DNA from: Neobacillus vireti
GTDB taxonomy: Bacteria > Bacillota > Bacilli > Bacillales > Cytobacillaceae
Direction of reading: 5' to 3'
Length of the DNA stretch: 64,000 nucleotides
Assembly (NCBI RefSeq): GCF_001026695.1
Contig: NZ_LDNB01000013.1
Span: 1-64,000 of the forward strand
Shown here: positions 1 through 14,700 of the stretch, piece by piece
How the letters are laid out: every line of letters begins with the position of its first letter
How positions within the stretch are numbered: position 1 is the stretch's first letter
Position numbers and translations under genes: made by a program
Notes under the pieces: generated by a model
The model's database searches: none
Told to the model about the DNA's origin: nothing
What the model saw: only the letters and a program-made list of their open reading frames with translations

Positions 1-105
1 CTGTCCGGTTCTGAGAGTTTACTGTCCACTTTTCCTCATTTACTCTCCACTTCCGACGATTTACTGTCCGCTTTTCCCCTTTTACTCTCCACTCCCTAAA
101 TTCCA
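1..105. repeat. 21-bp tandem repeat array, family A (copy 1)
   Basis: Degenerate units built on TTTACTSTCC follow each other every 21 bases (five units, starting before the window). No ribosome binding site or plausible gene is present; the open frames across it exist because 21 is a multiple of three. The same family recurs at 243-450 and 58324-58626. Confidence 0.85.
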
Positions 106-123
106 TCCACAAACAACTCAAAT

Positions 124-143
124 AGCCAGTCGCAAGACTGGCT
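124..143. other. perfect hairpin following repeat array
   Basis: AGCCAGTC / GACTGGCT arms of 8 bp enclose a GCAA loop. It lies about 20 bases after the family A array and is paralleled by a hairpin at 479-497 in the same relative position. There is no U-tract on either strand, so it is not an obvious intrinsic terminator. Confidence 0.6.
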
Positions 144-242
144 CTGGCCAACTTCCACACCATCATCTAATTATTAGGATCTTTTTATAACGTATTCCTT
201 TCCTTAAAACCATTTAAATGACCTTTTTTGAAGGACCTTTTG

Positions 243-450
243 CATTTACTCTCCACTTTGGACATTTTACTGTCCGGTTCTGAAAGTTTACTGTCCGCTT
301 TTCCCCTTTTACTCTCCACTTCCGACGATTTACTTTCCACTTTTCCTCATTTACTCTCCACTTCCGACGATTTACTTTCCACTTTTCCCCTTTTACTCTC
401 CACTTCCGGTCATTTACTGTCCGCTTTTCCCCTTTTCCTCTCCACGTCCT
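243..450. repeat. 21-bp tandem repeat array, family A (copy 2)
   Basis: About ten TTTACTSTCC units with a 21-base period. The array and its right flank (TAAAYTCCAYCCACAAAC, then CTCAAATAGCCAG) repeat the organisation of 1-143, so array plus flank appears to be duplicated as one unit. Confidence 0.85.
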
Positions 451-478
451 AAACTCCACCCACAAACCTACTCAAATA

Positions 479-497
479 GCCAGGCATTATGCCTGGC
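479..497. other. perfect hairpin following second array
   Basis: GCCAGGC / GCCTGGC arms enclose ATTAT. Compared with the hairpin at 124-143 one stem position has changed on both sides (T-A to G-C), a compensated substitution that suggests the structure itself is maintained. Confidence 0.6.
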
Positions 498-583
498 ACA
501 CGTACCTTAAACATCATGAATATGCTAAAAACCCCTACACGAACTCTGCTTCCCTGACTCACATTCCCCTCCAACACCACAAC

Positions 584-626
584 AAAAAACCCCTCAAAGC
601 GACAAAGCTGCCGCTAGAGGGGTTTT
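584..626 (-). terminator. atp operon terminator
   Basis: On the minus strand AAACCCCTC ... GAGGGGTTTTTT forms a 9-bp stem plus U-tract 12 bases after the atpC stop codon. This is a standard intrinsic terminator for the ATP synthase operon. Confidence 0.9.
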
Positions 627-637
627 ATTTTTATAAA

Positions 638-1051
<414 letters not shown>

Positions 1052-1068
1052 TTACCCTCCTGGCGTAC

Positions 1069-2511
<1,443 letters not shown>

Positions 2512-2562
2512 CTATCAAACAAATCCAAGCCTCGGGGCTCTTCTTTTTTTAAAAAAAATTAT

Positions 2563-3495
<933 letters not shown>

Positions 3496-3527
3496 TGACA
3501 CCAGACCTTACTAAATGTCAGACCCTA

Positions 3528-6183
<2,656 letters not shown>

Positions 6184-6247
6184 TCATTTTTCGAAAAACT
6201 TTTATCAGGGTTTGTAACATTAACCTGATGGATATAGATATAAACGA

Positions 6248-6278
6248 ATGGCGAAGGTTCTCAAGAAATCTTCGCCAT
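6248..6278 (-). other. intercistronic hairpin between atpE and atpF
   Basis: ATGGCGAAG / CTTCGCCAT gives a 9-bp perfect stem 22 bases after the atpE stop within a 179-base spacer, the longest gap in the operon. No U-tract follows on the minus strand. It could stabilise the upstream atpIBE message or give partial termination, which would fit the high c-subunit stoichiometry; this is inference. Confidence 0.6.
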
Positions 6279-6299
6279 CGGTCTCGGAGTTACTCTAGA

Positions 6300-6527
<228 letters not shown>

Positions 6528-6579
6528 TTAAAATGTATAAATAATTTTATTTTTTTGTTCAAATAGATGAACAGTTATA

Positions 6580-7299
<720 letters not shown>

Positions 7300-7320
7300 T
7301 CACCTCGCTTCCCCAATTTT

Positions 7321-7692
7321 TTATGTATTTTTAATGCTGTGAATAAAAAAATCTATCATAATGACAATATAGGATGTCATTAACCCTATAACCACACTGA
7401 TGAGGTGAAGCTGGTCTGGATACATCATCGTAACCATAACTGCCAGCGCCGCCGTCGCAAACCTTGAAAAAGATCCGAGTGAGCGCACCTTTTTCCCCTG
7501 TTGAATCGACTCGCCAAACTTGTCCATCTTTCGGACCATTAACCACAAATTAAAAAGGCTCAAACTCGTCCCAAAAACCAATCCCAGAAAGACGGGTTGA
7601 TAAGACGTGAACCCCCAGCCGAGTACATAAATAGATAATAACAAAAACATCCATCTTCGCAGTCTTGAAAATATTAGTTGATATTCCGGCAT
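7321..7692 (-). CDS. atpI: ATP synthase protein I
   Basis: About 123 residues in this form, starting MPEYQLIFSRLRRWMF, which aligns with B. subtilis AtpI (127 residues). It is a four-helix membrane protein thought to assist c-ring assembly and/or magnesium uptake; it is encoded first in the operon. AGGAG lies about 11 bases upstream. The frame stays open another 58 codons upstream to an ATG at 7866, with a hydrophobic segment (VEVIFLILGLFVGLTAG) resembling the second helix of AtpZ. Whether translation starts at 7692 or 7866 is undecided. Confidence 0.88.
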   Translation of the reverse strand: MPEYQLIFSRLRRWMFLLLSIYVLGWGFTSYQPVFLGLVFGTSLSLFNLWLMVRKMDKFGESIQQGKKVRSLGSFSRFATAALAVMVTMMYPDQLHLISVVIGLMTSYIVIMIDFFIHSIKNT

Positions 7693-7866
7693 GGTTGGTT
7701 TAATCTCCTGAAAAGAATTGACGGATTCGGAATCAATACCTGCCGTAAGTCCAACGAACAATCCGAGTATTAAGAAAATTACTTCTACACTGATGAAGCG
7801 GACTTGAGGTATTCGGGATAGCTGAAAAATAGTATTTCCAGCACCTAAACATAGGGTAAACAACAT

Positions 7867-8077
7867 GAAAACCCTGTCATTTTACACCCTTTGTAAGCAT
7901 ACAATAGGCAACTTTCAATGTCAATGCGTTTAGGTGAATTATTCCACAATCTATACCCCGTAATTTCTTCCAAAACCGTATTCTGTTTTACACTATAATT
8001 GTATTGGAAAATCGCAACATTTTATGGCTAAATTGTGTCGATTTTGTGAACATTTCTTCACAAATTGTGTAAAGTAA
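7867..8077 (-). promoter_or_regulatory. atp operon upstream region with a Rex-like palindrome
   Basis: This 211-base AT-rich stretch lies between the subtilase terminator and the operon. It contains a 7-bp inverted repeat TTGTGAA-n6-TTCACAA at 8044-8063. The half sites match those of the redox repressor Rex, but the known Bacillus operator has a 4-base spacer, so the match is suggestive only. A TATAGT -10-like hexamer occurs near 7995-8005, but no convincing -35 could be fixed. Confidence 0.4.
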
Positions 8078-8079
8078 AC

Positions 8080-8105
8080 AAAGACTAGGACATCCGCCTA
8101 GTCTA
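8080..8105 (-). terminator. terminator of the NERD-subtilase pair
   Basis: AGACTAGG / CCTAGTCT stem followed by TTTGTTT on the minus strand. The 5' arm overlaps the subtilase stop codon. Confidence 0.8.
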
Positions 8106-10320
8106 CTTTTTCACCAATCTTGATCATCGTTTCAATAAAATCCTCCTTGTTCGCCTTCTTGGCAAACACCTTCACAAGGTAGGTTCCCTCTGCCGGCAGC
8201 TGCTCACTTGGAATGTCCTGCTTGATCAGCCCCTTTTTCACATTCACCGCTGTATCCAAGAAGCCAATAAACCGGTAATCCTCAGGGTTAAACAAGGCAA
8301 TCCCAAACTCTTCCGCCCCGCCCGGCAAATAGACCTCATACCTGTACTGTCCCGGTTTGTCCGCTTCAGCAAAATCAAAGCCCATCACCCTCGGGTAGCC
8401 CGGTTCCTCAAGCACATACAAATATGGGATTTGAATCGTCCTCGCCCCAGCTTGCAGTCTAAGATAGCCATCATGGATTTTCCCTTTAAAAATCTGCGGG
8501 TCGACCCTTAGCTCAACCATAACATCCTTTGCTTCGTGCGGTTCTAAGGTGAACGAGAGCGGGAACCTCCAGCTCAGCCCGTCAACACGGTTCGGAATCG
8601 TAAATGAATAGCGCGCGCTTCGCTCACTCGTATTTTCAACATGTAAAACAGCCTTATGACTGTCACGCTCATCGCTAAATTTTCCAAATTGGATACTGCT
8701 CGGAGTGACGAGCGACGCCGTTTTGATCGCTTCATCCACTTGGATCCTGCCAGCACCTTGTTCGAAGGTGCGATAGTAGCTCCCTGTTTTTGCGGTCACC
8801 GTTGCCTTGGAGGAATCGGCCCCGCCCGTTTTTACCAGCGGTTTCGCCGTGTTCATCAACGCTGCCTTGATTTGCTCAGGCGTCCAGTCCGGATGCGCCT
8901 GCTTAATCAACGCGCAAGCCCCGGCGACATGCGGCGCCGCCATACTCGTCCCCTGCAAGCTCAAATAGCCGCCAGGCACCGTCGAGTTAATCGCCACCCC
9001 CGGCGCGACAATGTCCGGCTTAATTTCCCACGACCCCGTCACCGGCCCCCTCGAGCTGAAATCAGCGAGCTGATCCCGTTCTTCCGCGACCAAGACCCGT
9101 GCCGACAGCCCTTGCTTAATTTTTTTTTGTAAAATAACTCCGTCAGCCTTCGAGAGTGAACCGACAGGGATGCTACTCTGCGTATCGAGGTTGCCCATGA
9201 AGCCCCCGCTCATATTATTGTAGATTAGCACAGCTGCCGCCCCCGCTTGACGGGCGTTTTCCGCCTTTTCCGAAAAAGTTAATGTTCCCCTTTTCATTAG
9301 GACTAGTTTGCCCTGCACCTGATTCAATTCGGTTTTCCTGCCAATCCCGCCTTCGACAATCTCGAGCGAGCGGTCAAGCGCCCAGTTGGCTGAGCCCTCC
9401 ATTGGCTGAATCCGCAATCGATTCCGGCTTCCTTCTATTAATAAAGACGGTATCTCCATCGTCGGCGTCGAGGCCCCAACAGATATCGCCTTCGATGCCG
9501 TCCCCGGCGAACCGACTGTCCAGACATTTGGTCCGGAATTCCCAGATGCCGCCACGGCGACAATCCCTTTATCGACGGCGCGGTTGAGGGCAAGACTAAT
9601 CGGCAGGTCGGGGCCGTTGATATCGTTCCCGAGCGAAAGGTTAACAATATCGACTTTATCCTTAATGGCCTGCTCAATCGCTGCCAGCACCTGCTCGGTT
9701 GTTCCGCCGCCGCCCGGTCCAAGCGCCCGGTAGGCAACGATTTGGGCCTCAGGGGCGACGCCTTTTATTTTTCCATTTGCCGCAATGATGCCGGCGACAT
9801 GGGTACCGTGGATGGTCGCCTGCCCAAGGACCTTCGTTTCCATTGGATCACGGTCATTGTCAACGAGATCGTGGCCGCCGGCATAGTTCTTTTTCAAGTC
9901 TGGATGGGTGTAATCGACGCCGGTGTCGATGACCCCAACCGTCACACCCTTTCCAGTCAGGCGTTGATTTTTTTGATCAAAAATGCTGCGGACTGCATCG
10001 CCGCCAATGATTTTGACACTTCCCTCGGTTTGGACTCGATACTGGGTGACTGGTGAGATGTTCAGGATTTGTTTATTCCCGGCAAGCCGCGCGATTGCCT
10101 GTGATTTCCCTTGGACAGAAAAACCAGTAATCGCCTCGCGAAAAACACGGCGGAGTTTAACATCCCTAAACGGGCGGATGAGCTCATTAATTTCCTTCTC
10201 GGTATGCGGTTTTTCTAAAAGAACGATCGCGATCGTCTCCTGTGTGGGTTTGGGAATCGGCGGGTAGATGAGTGTTCGTGGAGCTTGAAAGGCCAGGATT
10301 AAGGCAAGCAGTAATTTCAT
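8098..10320 (-). CDS. S8 family serine peptidase (subtilase) with PA domain
   Basis: 740 residues. A short signal peptide (MKLLLALILAFQA) is followed by an I9-type propeptide (about 30-95), the subtilisin fold with Asp132 (VIDTGVD), His171 (HGTHVAG), oxyanion Asn (ASGNSGP) and Ser459 (GTSMAAPH), a protease-associated insertion (about 300-415), and a C-terminal beta domain. This is the Vpr-like layout of secreted proteases. No wall-binding repeats are visible. The ATG overlaps the stop of the upstream NERD gene (ATGA), so the two are translationally coupled. It is absent at this position in B. subtilis, so it is an accessory insertion. Confidence 0.93.
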   Translation of the reverse strand: MKLLLALILAFQAPRTLIYPPIPKPTQETIAIVLLEKPHTEKEINELIRPFRDVKLRRVFREAITGFSVQGKSQAIARLAGNKQILNISPVTQYRVQTEGSVKIIGGDAVRSIFDQKNQRLTGKGVTVGVIDTGVDYTHPDLKKNYAGGHDLVDNDRDPMETKVLGQATIHGTHVAGIIAANGKIKGVAPEAQIVAYRALGPGGGGTTEQVLAAIEQAIKDKVDIVNLSLGNDINGPDLPISLALNRAVDKGIVAVAASGNSGPNVWTVGSPGTASKAISVGASTPTMEIPSLLIEGSRNRLRIQPMEGSANWALDRSLEIVEGGIGRKTELNQVQGKLVLMKRGTLTFSEKAENARQAGAAAVLIYNNMSGGFMGNLDTQSSIPVGSLSKADGVILQKKIKQGLSARVLVAEERDQLADFSSRGPVTGSWEIKPDIVAPGVAINSTVPGGYLSLQGTSMAAPHVAGACALIKQAHPDWTPEQIKAALMNTAKPLVKTGGADSSKATVTAKTGSYYRTFEQGAGRIQVDEAIKTASLVTPSSIQFGKFSDERDSHKAVLHVENTSERSARYSFTIPNRVDGLSWRFPLSFTLEPHEAKDVMVELRVDPQIFKGKIHDGYLRLQAGARTIQIPYLYVLEEPGYPRVMGFDFAEADKPGQYRYEVYLPGGAEEFGIALFNPEDYRFIGFLDTAVNVKKGLIKQDIPSEQLPAEGTYLVKVFAKKANKEDFIETMIKIGEKVD

Positions 10321-11333
10321 TTGAAAAATTCCCCTTTTTTAATATCCTTTTCAACGAGCGGGGAAAGTATGCGGTTTTTTGGGAGATGGTATTTGGTTCC
10401 TCGTTTTGTACCGGTAGACGGCAGGTTTAGCGAATGGAGGAGATTTTTCGCCACGGCATCTGAATCAATATGTAAGAAATCCTTGAACTGCTTTCTAGTC
10501 ATCGTAGGGCTTAAGAGAAGAAAAAAGTCATCCACCGCAGGTATATGGGCAGTCTTTGAAAGAAATTTGCAGATCGGACATTGCCAATTAGCTGAACGAT
10601 AAATCATCGGAAGCTTATTACAATTTGGGCAGCATACGCCAGTTGAAATCTTATTAGGTAAGATATTGTGCTGGTGGAGAATGTCAGGGATTGCAATCGT
10701 GTGCTCAGCTAACAGGCAATCCGATAGATCATCTAGCTTCTTTTTGCTTAACTGGGGAGCTTGATATTTCCTTTCAAGTTCGTTTATTTTATCAAGAAGT
10801 GACTCTCCAAAGATCAAGTGGTCATAAATTTGCATATTATCTGGAGTTGTTTCGATAATCGTTGAGGTTTTGCTAATCAGAGCGATTGACTCAATTGGTA
10901 AATTTTTGATGTGTTTTTTTCGGAGCCAATTACGAAACTGGACATGGTGCCTTTTTACTTGTTGAATTGGATTTGAAATTCCTTCTTCCTTGCCCTGATA
11001 CTCTTTTATGACCTGATTGGAGCCTTTTTTAAAGCGTAACGTACCGGAAATATTTTTAATTTCAGCAATCAGCACGAAGTACTGTGAGAGTATGAGCAAA
11101 TCCAGTTGAAATGCCTTTTTATCATGAAGACGCAAGCCACGAAAAATGTAATACTTATCCTCCGGTAAGAACGAAAGGTAAAAACGTGTTTCTTTTTCAC
11201 CATAATATCCTTTTAACCGCCATTTTAATTCCCTCTCAATCAACGGTCTTAGGGGATCAATTTTTGACATCCTTCTTAAGATCGCAATACACTGATGAAT
11301 TTCAATAGAAACTGCTAAATCCAGTTTAATCAT
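10317..11333 (-). CDS. NERD domain protein with C-terminal zinc ribbon
   Basis: About 338 residues; the start may be at an internal ATG (MSKIDPLRPLIERELKW). The NERD (nuclease-related) domain occupies about residues 38-160: GEKETRFYLSFL, then FQLDLLIL and AEIKNISG, which supply the D and E-x-K of a PD-(D/E)xK-like fold. A zinc ribbon follows (CCPNC ... CPIC, about 233-256), then a helical tail. No signal peptide is visible, so it is cytoplasmic. The family's function is generally unproven. Its stop overlaps the start of the exported subtilase, an odd pairing of a nuclease-like cytoplasmic protein with a secreted protease. Confidence 0.85.
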   Translation of the reverse strand: MIKLDLAVSIEIHQCIAILRRMSKIDPLRPLIERELKWRLKGYYGEKETRFYLSFLPEDKYYIFRGLRLHDKKAFQLDLLILSQYFVLIAEIKNISGTLRFKKGSNQVIKEYQGKEEGISNPIQQVKRHHVQFRNWLRKKHIKNLPIESIALISKTSTIIETTPDNMQIYDHLIFGESLLDKINELERKYQAPQLSKKKLDDLSDCLLAEHTIAIPDILHQHNILPNKISTGVCCPNCNKLPMIYRSANWQCPICKFLSKTAHIPAVDDFFLLLSPTMTRKQFKDFLHIDSDAVAKNLLHSLNLPSTGTKRGTKYHLPKNRILSPLVEKDIKKGEFFK

Positions 11334-11480
11334 TAGCCAAAATCACCTCTATTTAGTAAATTCATTCATACTATTCGATTCTTGATGAGGAATTCCTGCG
11401 AATTTTGGACTATTTTGACGAAATTTTATCTTATTTTCACAAAAAGTTCAAAATCCCAGGAGAGTTTTTTCTTCGGAAAA

Positions 11481-11619
11481 AGTTTTGGCTACTTTTTGTG
11501 GAGTTTTGGCTACTTTTCAGAGGGTTTTGGCTACTTTTTTGATAGTTTTGGCTACTTTTCAAGGAGTTATGGCTATTTTTCAAAGGGTTTTGGCTAATTA
11601 GACATTATCTGGAAAATCC
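11481..11619. repeat. 21-bp tandem repeat array, family B (copy 1)
   Basis: Six units of RGTTTTGGCTAC at exact 21-base spacing, ending in a cap TTAGACATTATCTGGAAAA that is shared with the other family B arrays (16408-16547 and 41881-42020). It lies between the cell-envelope subtilase terminator and the NERD gene start. Confidence 0.88.
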
Positions 11620-11670
11620 ACCCTTAAAAAATCACCCATTTTTTTATAAATCAAATACCCCTAAACCTCA

Positions 11671-11699
11671 AAAAAGGCGGACATCTAACTGTCCGCCTT
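11671..11699 (-). terminator. terminator of cell-envelope subtilase gene
   Basis: AAGGCGGAC / GTCCGCCTT stem, 9 bp, with a U-tract on the minus strand, 12 bases after the stop codon at 11711. Confidence 0.9.
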
Positions 11700-11710
11700 C
11701 CCACATGAAA

Positions 11711-14700
11711 TTACTTAATCCAAGCTCCATCTGAACCTAGTTTATAACCGTCAATTGTTGTGCTGTAGGCCATTTTTCCAGACTTCAGATTTAGGTAATA
11801 CCATTTACCGTTGATGAGCTTCCAGCCTGTGTTCATTGCACCGCTATTGCTTAAGTGGTACCACTCACCGCCAGTTTTCAACCAGCCAGTCTGCATCGCA
11901 CCGCTGTTGTTTAAGAAGTACCATTTGCCGCCATCAAGCGCCCAGCCTGTTTGCATTGCGCCGGATTTATTTAGCAAGTACCATTTGCCGCCATCAAGTA
12001 CCCAGCCCGTTTGCATTGCGCCGGATTTATTTAGCAAGTACCATTTACCGCCGTCAAGTACCCAGCCTGTTTGCATAGCACCATTTTTATTCAAGTAATA
12101 CCACTTGTTGCCATCAAGCAACCAGCCAGTCTTCTTCACATCTTTCGTGTAGTAGAACCATGTGTTTCCTTCCAAATTCCAGCCATTTTTCACCACTGGA
12201 GCCGGATCTGGTTTTGGTTCTGGTTGTGGATCCGGTTTTGGATCTGGCTTAGGATCTGGGTTTGGTACCGGATCTTGATCCTTCACTTCCGCACGGAAGA
12301 TCGTGATATCCTTCTTCGTTTCATTTCCGCCAAAGTCTTGGAGACGAAGGCTTACTTTGTTTTCGCCATGCTTCAAGTCAACCGTAAACTCATACGGAGT
12401 ATCAGCAGGAGTCATGACATCTACTGGGCTCTTGTATGGTTGTACAAATACTTGGTCAGCGCCAACATATAAAGATAAATAGTTGAAGTTATCTTTTAAT
12501 TGTAGCTTCACCGTAGCTTGATCAACATCATAGCCCACTTTTTCAGGGGCATCGACAACGATTTCACCCGGAGTTGTATCGACATAGACAATTCGGGAAA
12601 TGCCGTACTCTTTGCCCGCAATGTCCGTTACCGTAATCGGAATCTTATACTTGCCGTCTTTCTCAAACTTAACTGTTGTAGAGAAATTGTATTGCTTCTT
12701 CGCTGCATCGTAAGTAAGGGCTACATCTTCGCCATTTACTTGGACTTTTTCTACGCCAAGGTCGTCAGTAGCATAACCTGAAACTGGAACCTCAAGCGAT
12801 CTGTAAGTTCCATTTGCTGAAGGTGCCGACATGAACACAAGCGGAAGGGAAGTGTCACCTGCAGCTGTTTTCGAACTGCCAACATTGTAAGCATAATCAA
12901 TCGCAAATACTTCAACAGACGTTTTTGCCGCCAGCGGAGTTGCAAATTTATAGCTTGTTGCCGTGCCGCTTACTGTATCTGTTACTAATTTTCCATCAAC
13001 ATAGATCGCGTAATTCATCACGCCAACGCCTTGCTCATCCGTTGTCCAGTTAACGGTTGATGCATCATTATCGTAGGTTGCTTTCACCTTTGGAGCTGTT
13101 GTATCGACATAAACTGGAATCTTCTTCGATTGATATTCTGCACCCTTGTAATCTACCACAGCTTTGATTTCGTAGTAGTACAGGCCGTCATCCACCTGCT
13201 TAGAATTAACAGTCCCATCCCAAGCACGGCTAGATTTCAAGTTATACGTACTAGACCCGGAATTGCCAGAATTATAATAGCTTTTCCGTACATCTTTTTC
13301 TAAGGCAACGCGGCGAAGGAGCTTGCCGTCTTTATCAAGAACGTTAAACTGCGCTTCAGAAGCATTCCGTAAGAATGTTGGCAGCGGGAAAGCATTATCC
13401 ATTAGGCCATCGCCATTTGGTGAAACTGCATAATATTGTTTTCCAGGAACAGGAGCCTGCAAATACGTTTTACCCGCACTTGTAAACAGCATTTCATTCA
13501 AACCATGGTTAAAGAACTTCGTTTCGCCAAAATCCTTAAAGCCGTCAAGAATGCTAGGGCGATCCCATTTACCGTAAAAACCTACATATGGAACGTTTAG
13601 TGTTGCTTCTAATTTATTGTTCATATCTGTAAGTGTAACGAAACCTTCAACGAAAATATCCTCTTTCAGGTCTAAAGCAATTTTCTTACCGGCATTATCA
13701 AGACCCGGGATTTTTGCATTCGTTAAATCAACCTTTACGGAAAAATCAACCGATTGTCCGGCTGGCACTGTTAAGGTTTTTGGCGCATCAACTACCGCAC
13801 CATCCATGTTGCCGGCAATTAACGCATTCGTATCTGGTTTACCAGTCGTTTGCTTAATCGTGTCCGTTAAAACGTCGGTATTCACAGCGTACGTTACCGC
13901 TTTATCGGAAATGTTCTTTGCCGTAAAGTTCATCGTGAATTGTTTGCTTGTGAAATCTTTTAACGCAACTTTGCCTTCGTTGCTTGATTTTTCAACAACG
14001 ACAACAGGTGTTGAAACCGCGTTGAAGGTTTGCATCATCCCTGCACCTTGACGGCGAGGCGAGAATGGCTGGCCATTCAAATCAACAATTTTGCTGGAAG
14101 TGTTCATTAAGAGAACTTTTGCAAAGTGGGTCCGTTCGCCAGCTGTTAACGCCTTGAAACGATCATCCTTCTTCAAGTATTGCTGGACAAGTGCACTTCC
14201 GCCGGCAACGTGCGGCGCTGCCATTGATGTACCGCTCATCACTTCGTATTGATTATTGTTTACAGTAGAATAAATTTTTCCGCCTGGAGCAGTGATTTCA
14301 GGTTTGAAATCAAGGTTCGGTGTAACACCCCATGAAGTGAAGTCGGTCATCCGGCCCATTTCAGGATCTTCTGTTTTCTTTGTTTGTGTTACGCGAAGCG
14401 TTGTGTTGCCTGCTTTGATTGCTGCTTCAAGATCAAGGCCTTGCTGTCTTTGAATCTTCATGAACGGAATTTGCCATCCGCCTTGGTTTTCATAGAATAC
14501 TGGGTTATCACTGTTATAAACGATAATACCGGCTGCTCCTGCAGCTGCAGCATTTTTCGTTTTATCGGCAAACGCTAAATCGCCACGCGGCATAACAACA
14601 ATTTTACCTTTGACATCAAGTCCGGCATAGTCTGCTGGAGCTCCAAGCTTTCCGCCAAGGCTAACTAGCTGTAATGTATTATTTTTCGCAAGGTCGGTCC

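Noticed and set aside
1-465. Possible CRISPR array or small ORFs (e.g. 214-465 minus, 228-452 plus) in the 21-bp repeats
   Set aside because: Units are degenerate, only 21 bases apart with no unique spacers, and there are no cas genes. The ORFs have no RBS and exist because the period is divisible by three; other arrays contain 19-20 base steps that break frames.
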